Part shown: positions 1-8,588 of the stretch, piece after piece
Position numbering within the stretch: position 1 is the first letter of the stretch
Layout: the number at the start of each line of letters is the position of its first letter
Program-made: the position numbers and the translations under genes
Notes under the pieces: model-generated
What the model was told of the DNA's origin: nothing
What the model saw: the letters and a program-made list of their open reading frames with translations, nothing else
The model's database searches: none
Assembly (NCBI GenBank): GCA_947628845.1
Contig: CANRBK010000005.1
Location: forward strand, 1-38,825
DNA length: 38,825 nt
Direction: 5' to 3'
Origin: an uncultured Clostridia bacterium
GTDB taxonomy: Bacteria; Bacillota; Clostridia; TANB77; CAG-508

Positions 1-46
1 ACTGAAAATCCCCGTGTCAGTGGTTCGATTCCACTTCGAGCCACCA
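1..46 (+). tRNA. tRNA-Phe(GAA), 3' part only
   Basis: The window opens inside a tRNA. Positions 2-8 form a seven-base anticodon loop with anticodon GAA at 4-6. A five-base variable loop (GTGTC), a T-arm with the loop TTCGATT, the acceptor 3' strand TCGAGCC, discriminator A and an encoded CCA (44-46) follow. The layout and the CTGAAAA loop match bacterial tRNA-Phe. The 5' half lies before the window. Confidence 0.9.
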
Positions 47-66
47 AACAATAATTTTAATTACTT

Positions 67-98
67 GAAGTAGTTCAATTAAGACTACTTCTTTTTTT
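67..98 (+). terminator. Rho-independent terminator after tRNA-Phe
   Basis: An 8-bp stem (67-74 with 84-91) and a 9-base loop are followed by a run of T at 92-98. It sits 20 bases after the tRNA CCA and would end the tRNA transcript. It has no matching T-run on the other strand, so it is a poor terminator for the convergent dprA. Confidence 0.8.
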
Positions 99-132
99 CG
101 TTTTAAATAATTACCTACTTAAATAATTCATA

Positions 133-1020
133 TTAAATAATAATATCATTATAATTTGTAATAATTTTAGCACCTTGCTTAATTAAATCATTAGTACCAA
201 CAGAATTTATAGAATTTATATTACCAGGTACAACATAAACATCCCTTCCCTGCTCCAGTGCGAAATCAACAGTAATTAAAGTTCCACTTTTTTCTTTTGC
301 TTCTACTACAATTATTCCTAAACTAATACCACTAATAATTCTATTTCTTGCAGGAAAATTCATTTTATCTGGCTTAGTACCACAAGGATATTCTGAAATA
401 ATGACTCCACCGCTTCTTATAATTTGTTTCGCCAACTCAATATTTTCTTTGGGATATATAGTATCTAATCCATTTCCAACAACAGCAATAGTTTTTCCAC
501 AATTTTTATACTCTTTTATTGCTAATAAATTTCCTATATGTGCATAACTATCTATTCCTTTAGCCAAACCACTAACAATATTTATATTTTGTTTTGATAA
601 ATTATAAGCAAAATATTGGGCAGAATTTTTTCCATATTCTGTACATTCCCTACATCCGATTATTCCTATATTTTCATTATTTAAAATCTCCTTATTTCCT
701 TTTATATATAAGCTTATTGGTGGATCATAAATTTGTTTCAATAATTGTGGATAATTTTTACTATCTATATTTATAATATCTATATTATTTTTTTGCATAT
801 ATTCAATATGATAATCTAATAGCTTTTCGTTTTTAGAATTAATTATATTATTGGCTGTTTCTTCACCTATTCCATGTATTTCTAATAATTTTTCTTTTTC
901 CAAATTATATATTTTCTCTGGATTCTTATATATTTCTAATAATTTAAACTTTCTTCTATTACCTAAATTTTTAATCAAACTAAACCAGATCCAATATTTT
1001 TTACTTTCTAAATTTCTCAA
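133..1020 (-). CDS. dprA: DNA processing protein DprA (SMF family)
   Basis: DprA binds single-stranded DNA taken up from outside and loads RecA on it during natural transformation. The 295-residue product has an N-terminal helix-hairpin-helix-like region (about 40-65, IHGIGEETANNI). The Rossmann-like DprA core follows: YPQLLKQIYDPP, IGCRECTEYG in place of the usual GSRxxT, SGLAKGIDSYAH, FPARNRIISGIS, and EKSGTLITVDFALEQGRDV. It stops soon after VVPGN and so lacks the C-terminal winged-helix domain of longer DprA proteins, as some Firmicute versions do. The start codon is TTG, placed five bases after GGAGG. A terminator for folD ends only about 20 bases before the start, so dprA probably depends on read-through. 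Family assignment is secure; competence in this organism is not shown. Confidence 0.93.
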   Translation of the reverse strand: MRNLESKKYWIWFSLIKNLGNRRKFKLLEIYKNPEKIYNLEKEKLLEIHGIGEETANNIINSKNEKLLDYHIEYMQKNNIDIINIDSKNYPQLLKQIYDPPISLYIKGNKEILNNENIGIIGCRECTEYGKNSAQYFAYNLSKQNINIVSGLAKGIDSYAHIGNLLAIKEYKNCGKTIAVVGNGLDTIYPKENIELAKQIIRSGGVIISEYPCGTKPDKMNFPARNRIISGISLGIIVVEAKEKSGTLITVDFALEQGRDVYVVPGNINSINSVGTNDLIKQGAKIITNYNDIII

Positions 1021-1040
1021 TTTTTCCTCCCTCTTAGCAC

Positions 1041-1068
1041 AAAAAAAGACACCATAAATAAAGGTGTC
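1041..1068 (-). terminator. Terminator between folD and dprA
   Basis: On the minus strand a 6-bp stem (GACACC with GGTGTC, 1063-1068 and 1048-1053) with a 9-base loop is followed by seven T (1047-1041). It lies directly after folD and immediately before the dprA ribosome binding site. Confidence 0.8.
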
Positions 1069-1086
1069 CCACTTAATTTTATTTAA

Positions 1087-1947
1087 TTAATCTATCATGC
1101 CATTTTGTCTTCTTGTCGCTTTAATAACATTGTTCATAAGCATAGCTACTGTCATCGGTCCTACTCCCCCTGGAACTGGTGTTATATAGCTTGCTTTTTC
1201 TTTTACACTTTCAAAATCTACATCTCCTGTAATTTTTCCATCATCTTTTCTGTTAATTCCAACATCTATTATAACTGCATTTTCTTTTACCATATCTTCC
1301 GTTACAAAGTTTGCTTTTCCAATTGCTGAAATTAAAATATCTGCCTTTGAAGTAATTTCTTTTATATTTTGAGTTTTTGAATGGCAAGTTGTCACAGTTG
1401 CATTTTTATTTAGACAACAATGTATTAGAGGCTTTCCTACAATGTTGCTTCTTCCCAATATTACCACATTTTTACCAGTTAAGTCAATATTATATTCTTC
1501 GAACATTTTCATAATTCCATATGGCGTACATGATACAAATGTATCTTGATTTAAAACTAATTTTCCCACATTTACTGGATTAAATCCATCTACATCTTTT
1601 TCTGGTACAATAGTTCTAAATGCTTCATTTATGTCTAAATTTGATGGTATTGGACTTTGTAAAAGTATTCCATTAATTGTTTTATCTTCATTTAATTTTT
1701 TAATTAAGTCTATTAATTCTTTTTGAGTAATACTACTATTTAATAAATGTTCTTCATATTCTATACCTACATCTTCACATGCTCTACTTTTATTTCTTAC
1801 ATATACTTTTGATGCTGGGTCATCTCCTATCATTATTACAGCTAATTTTGATTTTATTCCTTTTTTTCTTAATTCTTCACATTCTATTTTTAAATTACTT
1901 CTTACTTTTTTTGCTAGTTCTTTTCCATCAATTATTATAGTCATCAT
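1087..1947 (-). CDS. folD: Bifunctional methylene-THF dehydrogenase / methenyl-THF cyclohydrolase
   Basis: FolD interconverts 5,10-methylene-, 5,10-methenyl- and 10-formyl-tetrahydrofolate, supplying one-carbon units for purines and formyl-Met-tRNA. The 286-residue length is normal. Visible signatures are the catalytic YVRNK block (Tyr49, Lys53), QSPIPSN, EKDVDGFNP, the NADP-binding GRSNIVGKP, and PGGVGPMTVAML near the C-terminus. Two ATG codons are adjacent (1945-1947 and 1942-1944). GAGG lies 5 bases before the first and 8 before the second, so either may be used. The gene is last in the ligA - small ORF - folD run and is closed by the terminator at 1041-1068. Confidence 0.97.
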   Translation of the reverse strand: MMTIIIDGKELAKKVRSNLKIECEELRKKGIKSKLAVIMIGDDPASKVYVRNKSRACEDVGIEYEEHLLNSSITQKELIDLIKKLNEDKTINGILLQSPIPSNLDINEAFRTIVPEKDVDGFNPVNVGKLVLNQDTFVSCTPYGIMKMFEEYNIDLTGKNVVILGRSNIVGKPLIHCCLNKNATVTTCHSKTQNIKEITSKADILISAIGKANFVTEDMVKENAVIIDVGINRKDDGKITGDVDFESVKEKASYITPVPGGVGPMTVAMLMNNVIKATRRQNGMID

Positions 1948-1980
1948 TATTTCCTCATTTCTTTATTATTTATTATAAAT

Positions 1981-2223
1981 TTAATCTGTTATAATTTTAT
2001 ATTCTATATCTTCCATATCTGGAAACATCTCTTTAACTCTTTTTAAAGTAAGCATTGACATTTTAGGTTGCGGATTTTTTTTATGATTAGATAGTAATTT
2101 TTGTGTATAACAATTAGGTGCTGTTTTAAATAATAAATATCTATTTCTTACATAAGTATAATATATTTGATATCCATTGTTCAAATCTTCCCACATCATT
2201 TCAAATGTATATTTTTCTTCCAT
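1981..2223 (-). CDS. Small conserved-looking protein of unknown function
   Basis: I do not recognise this 80-residue protein. It has a strong GGAGG six bases before its ATG and sits between ligA and folD with gaps of about 32 bases, so it is probably co-transcribed with both. It is rich in aromatic residues at the N-terminus (IYYTYVRNRYLLF) with no signal peptide or membrane segment. It carries Lys/Pro-rich middle and acidic C-terminal parts, which suggests a small cytosolic protein. The only link to DNA repair or folate metabolism is gene order. Confidence 0.7.
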   Translation of the reverse strand: MEEKYTFEMMWEDLNNGYQIYYTYVRNRYLLFKTAPNCYTQKLLSNHKKNPQPKMSMLTLKRVKEMFPDMEDIEYKIITD

Positions 2224-2234
2224 ATTACCTCCTT

Positions 2235-4280
<2,046 letters not shown>

Positions 4281-4308
4281 TTATTTTTAGTAATTATATA
4301 CAATTTTC

Positions 4309-4346
4309 AAAAAAAAATAAAGGAATTTTAAAAAATTCCTTTATTT
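4309..4346. terminator. Terminator after the LPKTG gene
   Basis: A perfect 15-bp AT-rich inverted repeat (4315-4329 with 4332-4346) is flanked by an A-run at 4309-4317, which reads as a T-run on the minus strand. It ends the LPKTG-protein transcript just before ligA. Confidence 0.75.
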
Positions 4347-4369
4347 TATATTTCTATTATATATTTTTA

Positions 4370-4729
4370 TTATATATTTCTATAATCTTGTATCTTTTTA
4401 TACGCATATAATGCTGATATTCCAAGTACTAATATTAACGCAAATGTTGGAACTGGGCTTTCTAAACCAGTTTTTGGTAAATTGCTATAATTACTTGTAT
4501 TATTTGTTGTTAACACTGCATTATTTGTTGTATTATTTGTTGTATTATTAGAAGATGTATTATTAGATATTGTAGAATTTTGTATTGCAGTATTATTTGT
4601 AATTACAGTATTTGTTAAGTCTGTAAAATTGCTAGTATTATTAGCTGCCATTGTTTCTCTTGTTCCTAATAAAAATATTAAACTTACTATTATAATTAAA
4701 ATAACCTTTACTAATTCAGATTTTTTCAT
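4370..4729 (-). CDS. Tiny Asn/Thr-rich cell-wall protein with LPKTG sorting signal
   Basis: The 119-residue product has an N-terminal signal peptide (Lys-Lys, hydrophobic 8-21, likely cut after MAA near 29). About 55 residues built almost only of Asn, Thr and Ser follow, then a classical sortase signal: LPKTG at 84-88, a hydrophobic stretch (about 94-110) and a charged tail (YKKIQDYRNI). After export and sorting only a short, potentially glycosylatable stalk would stay linked to peptidoglycan. No folded domain is visible. The coding DNA contains short repeats (TTATTTGTTGTA-like), so length may vary between strains. GGAG lies about 8 bases before the ATG. It stands alone between its own promoter and terminator. 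The partner sortase is not in the window. Confidence 0.85.
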   Translation of the reverse strand: MKKSELVKVILIIIVSLIFLLGTRETMAANNTSNFTDLTNTVITNNTAIQNSTISNNTSSNNTTNNTTNNAVLTTNNTSNYSNLPKTGLESPVPTFALILVLGISALYAYKKIQDYRNI

Positions 4730-4775
4730 TTTTTTCTCTCCTTTGTTATACTTATTATTTCTTTTATCAAATACT

Positions 4776-4804
4776 ATTATACCATAATTTTTATATTAAT
4801 GCAA
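4776..4804 (-). promoter_or_regulatory. SigA-type promoter of the LPKTG gene
   Basis: On the minus strand TTGCAT (4804-4799), a 17-base spacer and TATAAT (4781-4776) form a good vegetative promoter. TGG just before TATAAT gives an extended -10. It lies about 50 bases before the LPKTG gene start. Confidence 0.7.
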
Positions 4805-4915
4805 CTTTTTTAAATTACTATCTAAATTTTATACTTAATATTAGTATAAGTCAATATATTTTATCATTTTTTATTTTACATTTTTATTACATTTATGTTT
4901 CATTTATATTTCTTC

Positions 4916-6007
4916 TTATACATTAAATTTAAATAATACAATATCTCCATCTTGCATTATATATTCTTTTCCTTCAGAACGAACTAAACCTTTTTCTCTT
5001 GCGGCTACCATTGATCCTTCTTTAATCAAGTCATTATATGATACAACTTCAGCTTTTATAAATCCTCTTTCTATATCTGAGTGAATCTTTCCTGCGGCTT
5101 GTGGTGCTTTTGTTCCTTTTTTTATTGTCCATGCTCTTACTTCTGGCTCTCCTGCTGTTAAAAATGACATCAAGCCTAATAAATCATAACTTCTTTTTAT
5201 TACTTTATCTAATCCTGATTCTTCTAATCCTAATGCATCTAACATTTCTTTTTTGTCATCTTCTTCTAAACTAGAAAGTTCTTCCTCAATTTTTACACAT
5301 AATGGTATTACTTCTGCTTTTTCTTTACTTGCATATTCTTTTACTTTCTTTACATTTTCTTCATTGTCTGCATTTTCTAATTGTTCTTCTGATATATTTG
5401 CAATATATAAAATTGGTTTTGTAGTTAATAAAAACATATCTTTCACTAAAATTTGTTCATCTTCGTTAAAATCTAAAGTTCTTGCTGATTTTCCTTCTTC
5501 TAGTGTTTTTAATATTTTATCCAATAAATCAATTTCTATTTGATATTTTTTATCTGCTTTTAAATTTTTTCTTGCTTTGTCTAATCTTTTATTTATTGTT
5601 TCTATATCTGCAAAAATCAATTCTAAATTTATTGTTTCTATATCTCTTATAGGATTTACACTACCATCAACATGTACAACATTTGAGTCTTCAAAGCATC
5701 TAACAACTTCTACTATTGCGTCTGTTTCTCTTATATGTGATAAGAATTTATTTCCTAGTCCTTCGCCTCTACTTGCTCCTTTTACAAGACCTGCTATATC
5801 TACAAATTCTATTACTGCATGTGTTGTTTTTTGTGGTTTATACATTTCCGTCAATTTATCTAATCTCTCGTCTGGTACTGGAACTACCCCAACATTTGGT
5901 TCTATTGTGCAAAAAGGATAGTTTGCACACTCTGCTCCGGCTTTTGTTATGCTGTTAAATAATGTACTTTTTCCTACATTTGGTAATCCTACAATTCCTA
6001 ATTTCAT
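4916..6007 (-). CDS. ychF: Redox-regulated ATPase YchF (Obg-family)
   Basis: YchF is a universally conserved P-loop protein of the Obg branch that prefers ATP over GTP and binds ribosomes. The P-loop GLPNVGKS is at residues 7-14. The switch region contains DIAGLVKGASRGEGLGN, followed by NISEEQL in place of the usual NKxD, the change linked to ATP preference. The C-terminus is the TGS-like domain ending DGDIVLFKFNV. I place the start at 6007 (MKLGIVGLP, 363 residues). An ATG four codons upstream (6019) is in frame, but the ribosome binding site GGAGG lies inside those codons and is correctly spaced only for 6007. It sits about 50 bases after thrS and is probably co-transcribed with it. Confidence 0.97.
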   Translation of the reverse strand: MKLGIVGLPNVGKSTLFNSITKAGAECANYPFCTIEPNVGVVPVPDERLDKLTEMYKPQKTTHAVIEFVDIAGLVKGASRGEGLGNKFLSHIRETDAIVEVVRCFEDSNVVHVDGSVNPIRDIETINLELIFADIETINKRLDKARKNLKADKKYQIEIDLLDKILKTLEEGKSARTLDFNEDEQILVKDMFLLTTKPILYIANISEEQLENADNEENVKKVKEYASKEKAEVIPLCVKIEEELSSLEEDDKKEMLDALGLEESGLDKVIKRSYDLLGLMSFLTAGEPEVRAWTIKKGTKAPQAAGKIHSDIERGFIKAEVVSYNDLIKEGSMVAAREKGLVRSEGKEYIMQDGDIVLFKFNV

Positions 6008-6059
6008 TTTTTCCTCCATTCATTCCATTGTACTTTTTTATTGACATTCAAAGTTTTTA

Positions 6060-8006
6060 CTAAATTTTGTCTTCAAAATCTTTATTGCCTTTTGTTTCAA
6101 CTTCATCTTTTATTTTTTCTACAAATTCATCAACTTTCATAGTTCCTAAATCCGCTTCTTCTCTAGAACGAACTGAAACCATATTTTCTTCAACTTCTTT
6201 TGCACCAATTACTAACATATATGGCACTTTTTCAAGTTGTGCTTCACGAATTTTATATCCTATTTTTTCATTTCTATCATCTAAAACAACTCTTATTCCA
6301 ATTTTATGAAGTTTCTTTTGTACTTCTTTTGCTTGAGTCTGTTGAGCATCTGTAATTGGAAGTATTTTTACTTGTGTTGGTGAAAGCCATAATGGAAATG
6401 CTCCTTTTGTTTCTTCTATTAAGAAGCACATAAATCTATCAAATGATCCTAGTATAGCTCTATGAATTACTACTGGTCTATGTTTTTCTCCATCTTCTCC
6501 TATATATTCAAGCTTAAATCTTTCTGGTAATAAGAAGTCTAATTGACAAGTTGAAACTGTTACGTCATGTCCAACTGCTGATTTTAATTGAACATCTAAT
6601 TTTGGTCCGTAAAATGCTGCTTCTCCTTCTGCTTCATAGAACTTTACTCCTAGTTCTGTTAATATTTCTCTTAATTGTCCCTCTGCTTTTTCCCACATTT
6701 CATCATCATCAAAATATTTTTCTTTATTATTTTTGTCTCTTAAAGATAATCTGAATTCATAATCTTTAAATCCAAAATCTCTATATACTGATAATATCAA
6801 TTGTACAACTTTTCCAAATTCTTCTTTTATTTGGTCTGGTCTTACAAATAAATGTGCATCATTTTGGCACATTTCACGAACTCTTTCAAGTCCGCATACG
6901 CTTCCACTATCTTCGAATCTAAAATCATGTGCAAGTTCACCAATTCTAATTGGTAAATCTCTATATGAGTGCATTTTATTTTTATAGATTAGCATATGGT
7001 GAGGACAATTCATTGGTCTTAATACCATTTCTTCATTATCCATTTTCATTACTGGAAACATATCTTCTTTATAATGATCCCAATGTCCTGAAACTTTATA
7101 TAATTCTGTATTTGCAAGAGATGGTGTATATACATGGCTATATCCCATTTCCACTTCTTTGTCTTGAATATATCTTTCTAATAATCTTCTTACTGTTGCT
7201 CCATTTGGTAGATACATTGGAAGTCCTGAACCTACTAATGGACTTGTCATAAATAATTCTAAATCTTTTCCTATTTTCCTATGATCTCTTTGTCTAGCTT
7301 CTTCTAACTTTTGCATATATTCATCAACTTGGCTTGCTTTTGGGAATGATATAGCATAAATTCTTTGTAACATTCTATTATGCTCATCACCTCTCCAATA
7401 TGCTCCTGAAGAAGATAATATTTTTACAGCTTTAACTTTTCCTGTTTTCATTAAATGTGGGCCTGCACATAAATCTGTAAAGTCACCTTGTTTATAAAAA
7501 CTTATTTCTTCTCCTTCTGGTAAATCGTTAATTAGCTCTTGCTTATATGGTTGGCCTTCCATTAATTTTAATGCATCTTGCTTAGGTAAAGAAAATCTTT
7601 CGATTTCTATATCTTCTTTAATTATTTTTTTCATTTCTTCTTCTATTTTAGCTTTATCATCATCTGTAAAAGGCTTTTCCACATCAAAATCATAATAGAA
7701 GCCATTATCAATGCTTGGTCCTATTGCAAATTTTACATTTGGAAATAGTCTTTGAACAGCTTGTGCCATAATATGTGAAGTTGTGTGCCAATATGCCTTT
7801 TTACCATCTAAACTACTTTCGAAAGTTTCTATACTTAAATTACAATCTTCTTGTAATTTGTATCTTAAATCTTTAACTTCACCATTTACTAGTCCACAAG
7901 TAGCCATTCTTGCTAATCCTTCGCTTATTTTTTGTGCTACTTCAAATATTGAACTACCTTTTTCCACCTCGATATTTGATCCATCTTTTAATGTTACTCT
8001 AATCAT
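6060..8006 (-). CDS. thrS: Threonyl-tRNA synthetase
   Basis: ThrRS charges tRNA-Thr with threonine. The 648-residue protein has an N-terminal TGS domain (1-60); the editing domain with HTTSHIMAQAVQ near 75 and the zinc/editing DLCAGPH motif; the class II catalytic core with MNCPHHMLIYKNK, RIGELAHDFRFEDSG and the GLERVREMCQNDAHLF block; and a C-terminal anticodon-binding domain (VKILPITDAQQ to the end). GGAGG lies about 7 bases before the ATG. Expression is controlled by the threonine T-box leader at 8117-8362. A REP-like inverted repeat separates the T-box terminator from this ribosome binding site. Confidence 0.98.
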   Translation of the reverse strand: MIRVTLKDGSNIEVEKGSSIFEVAQKISEGLARMATCGLVNGEVKDLRYKLQEDCNLSIETFESSLDGKKAYWHTTSHIMAQAVQRLFPNVKFAIGPSIDNGFYYDFDVEKPFTDDDKAKIEEEMKKIIKEDIEIERFSLPKQDALKLMEGQPYKQELINDLPEGEEISFYKQGDFTDLCAGPHLMKTGKVKAVKILSSSGAYWRGDEHNRMLQRIYAISFPKASQVDEYMQKLEEARQRDHRKIGKDLELFMTSPLVGSGLPMYLPNGATVRRLLERYIQDKEVEMGYSHVYTPSLANTELYKVSGHWDHYKEDMFPVMKMDNEEMVLRPMNCPHHMLIYKNKMHSYRDLPIRIGELAHDFRFEDSGSVCGLERVREMCQNDAHLFVRPDQIKEEFGKVVQLILSVYRDFGFKDYEFRLSLRDKNNKEKYFDDDEMWEKAEGQLREILTELGVKFYEAEGEAAFYGPKLDVQLKSAVGHDVTVSTCQLDFLLPERFKLEYIGEDGEKHRPVVIHRAILGSFDRFMCFLIEETKGAFPLWLSPTQVKILPITDAQQTQAKEVQKKLHKIGIRVVLDDRNEKIGYKIREAQLEKVPYMLVIGAKEVEENMVSVRSREEADLGTMKVDEFVEKIKDEVETKGNKDFEDKI

Positions 8007-8018
8007 AAAAATTCCTCC

Positions 8019-8120
8019 TTTTGTCCCAAAAGGGACGTTTACCTGTGGGACATTTATTACCTTTATAAAACATTTATTACTTTAAATGTCCCACAGGTAA
8101 ACGTCCCTCTTGGGACAAAA
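8019..8120. repeat. Large REP-like inverted repeat between T-box and thrS
   Basis: Two 37-base arms (8019-8055 and 8084-8120) are inverted copies of each other with one mismatch, separated by 28 bases. Each arm contains a small GTCCC-AAAA-GGGAC hairpin followed by a second GGGAC block, so it can fold alone or as one long hairpin. The element starts right at the end of the thrS ribosome binding site and its far arm runs into the T-tract of the T-box terminator. The 2235-2266 repeat is a diverged copy of one arm. This looks like a BIME-like insertion into the thrS leader. Confidence 0.85.
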
Positions 8121-8149
8121 AAAATCCCATAGACTTACTATCTATAGGA
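8117..8149 (-). terminator. T-box terminator hairpin
   Basis: A 9-bp stem (8149-8141 with 8133-8125, one T-G wobble) with a 7-base loop is followed by eight T on the minus strand (8124-8117). Its 5' arm overlaps the antiterminator 3' strand, so the two folds exclude each other. Confidence 0.9.
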
Positions 8150-8362
8150 GTGCTATATATAACACGGTTCCATCCTTGTTTTAACTTAATTTATAGACTA
8201 TAACGTATCTTACACGTTTGGCTTATTCACCAAAACTTATGAAGAGTTAGTTTTTCAAATACGTTTTCTTGAACTAGTTTACAGCCTTTGACTAATTCTC
8301 TCTTTAAGTAACCTTTATTTTACTTTTTCTCTTACTCGTTTTTTTATTTAATTATTTATACT
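8117..8362 (-). promoter_or_regulatory. Threonine T-box riboswitch leader of thrS
   Basis: Read on the minus strand, the leader has a Stem I region with an AGTA / GAA loop-E-like pair and an apical GGCTG. The specifier triplet ACT (8251-8249), a Thr codon, lies two bases after GAA and is followed by A, just above the lower stem AAGAG/CTCTT. The T-box bulge TGGAACC is at 8172-8166, set between AGGA/TCCT and GTG/CAC helices, which form the antiterminator. The same TCCT also starts the competing terminator (8149-8117). Uncharged tRNA-Thr would stabilise the antiterminator and allow thrS transcription. The 5' limit is approximate, taken from the promoter. Confidence 0.92.
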
Positions 8363-8368
8363 ATTATA

Positions 8369-8397
8369 ATTCTAATATCTTTTTATTAAAAAGTCAA
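8369..8397 (-). promoter_or_regulatory. SigA-type promoter of the thrS T-box leader
   Basis: Minus strand TTGACT (8397-8392), a 17-base spacer and TAGAAT (8374-8369). The predicted start of transcription near 8362 places the whole T-box downstream. The rest of the stretch between thrS and the divergent gene (8398-8523) is AT-rich with nothing else I can identify. Confidence 0.75.
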
Positions 8398-8523
8398 TAA
8401 TTTTTAATATTATTTTTAAGTTTGCTTTTTATTACTGCAGAATTTATAGAACGGAACCTTTAAATAAATATTTCTTTAAATTGTAGATTTTAAAAAACAA
8501 AAATTTAAAATATTTTTATTTTA

Positions 8524-8552
8524 TTGACTTTTTTTATATATTTTTGTAAAAT
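8524..8552 (+). promoter_or_regulatory. SigA-type promoter of the GtrII-like gene
   Basis: TTGACT (8524-8529), a 17-base spacer and TAAAAT (8547-8552) lie about 37 bases before the ATG, pointing away from thrS. A TATAAT at 8563-8568 is too far from this -35 but could serve another start. Confidence 0.65.
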
Positions 8553-8588
8553 ATTTTTATCATATAATAACAATAGGAGTATATATTA

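Noticed and set aside
1063-1070. GGTGTCCC near the folD terminator as another REP copy
   Set aside because: Only the GTCCC core matches; the GTAAACGTCCCT centre is missing.
4500-4560. Short repeats in the LPKTG gene as a CRISPR-like array
   Set aside because: The repeats are 9-12 base codon-level repeats of Asn/Thr coding sequence without unique spacers.
6007-6019. Upstream ATG of ychF as true start
   Set aside because: The GGAGG for the gene is inside these codons and is properly spaced only for the ATG at 6007. The same logic applies to the tgt (22845), AlkD-like (16343) and transglutaminase (11314) extensions.
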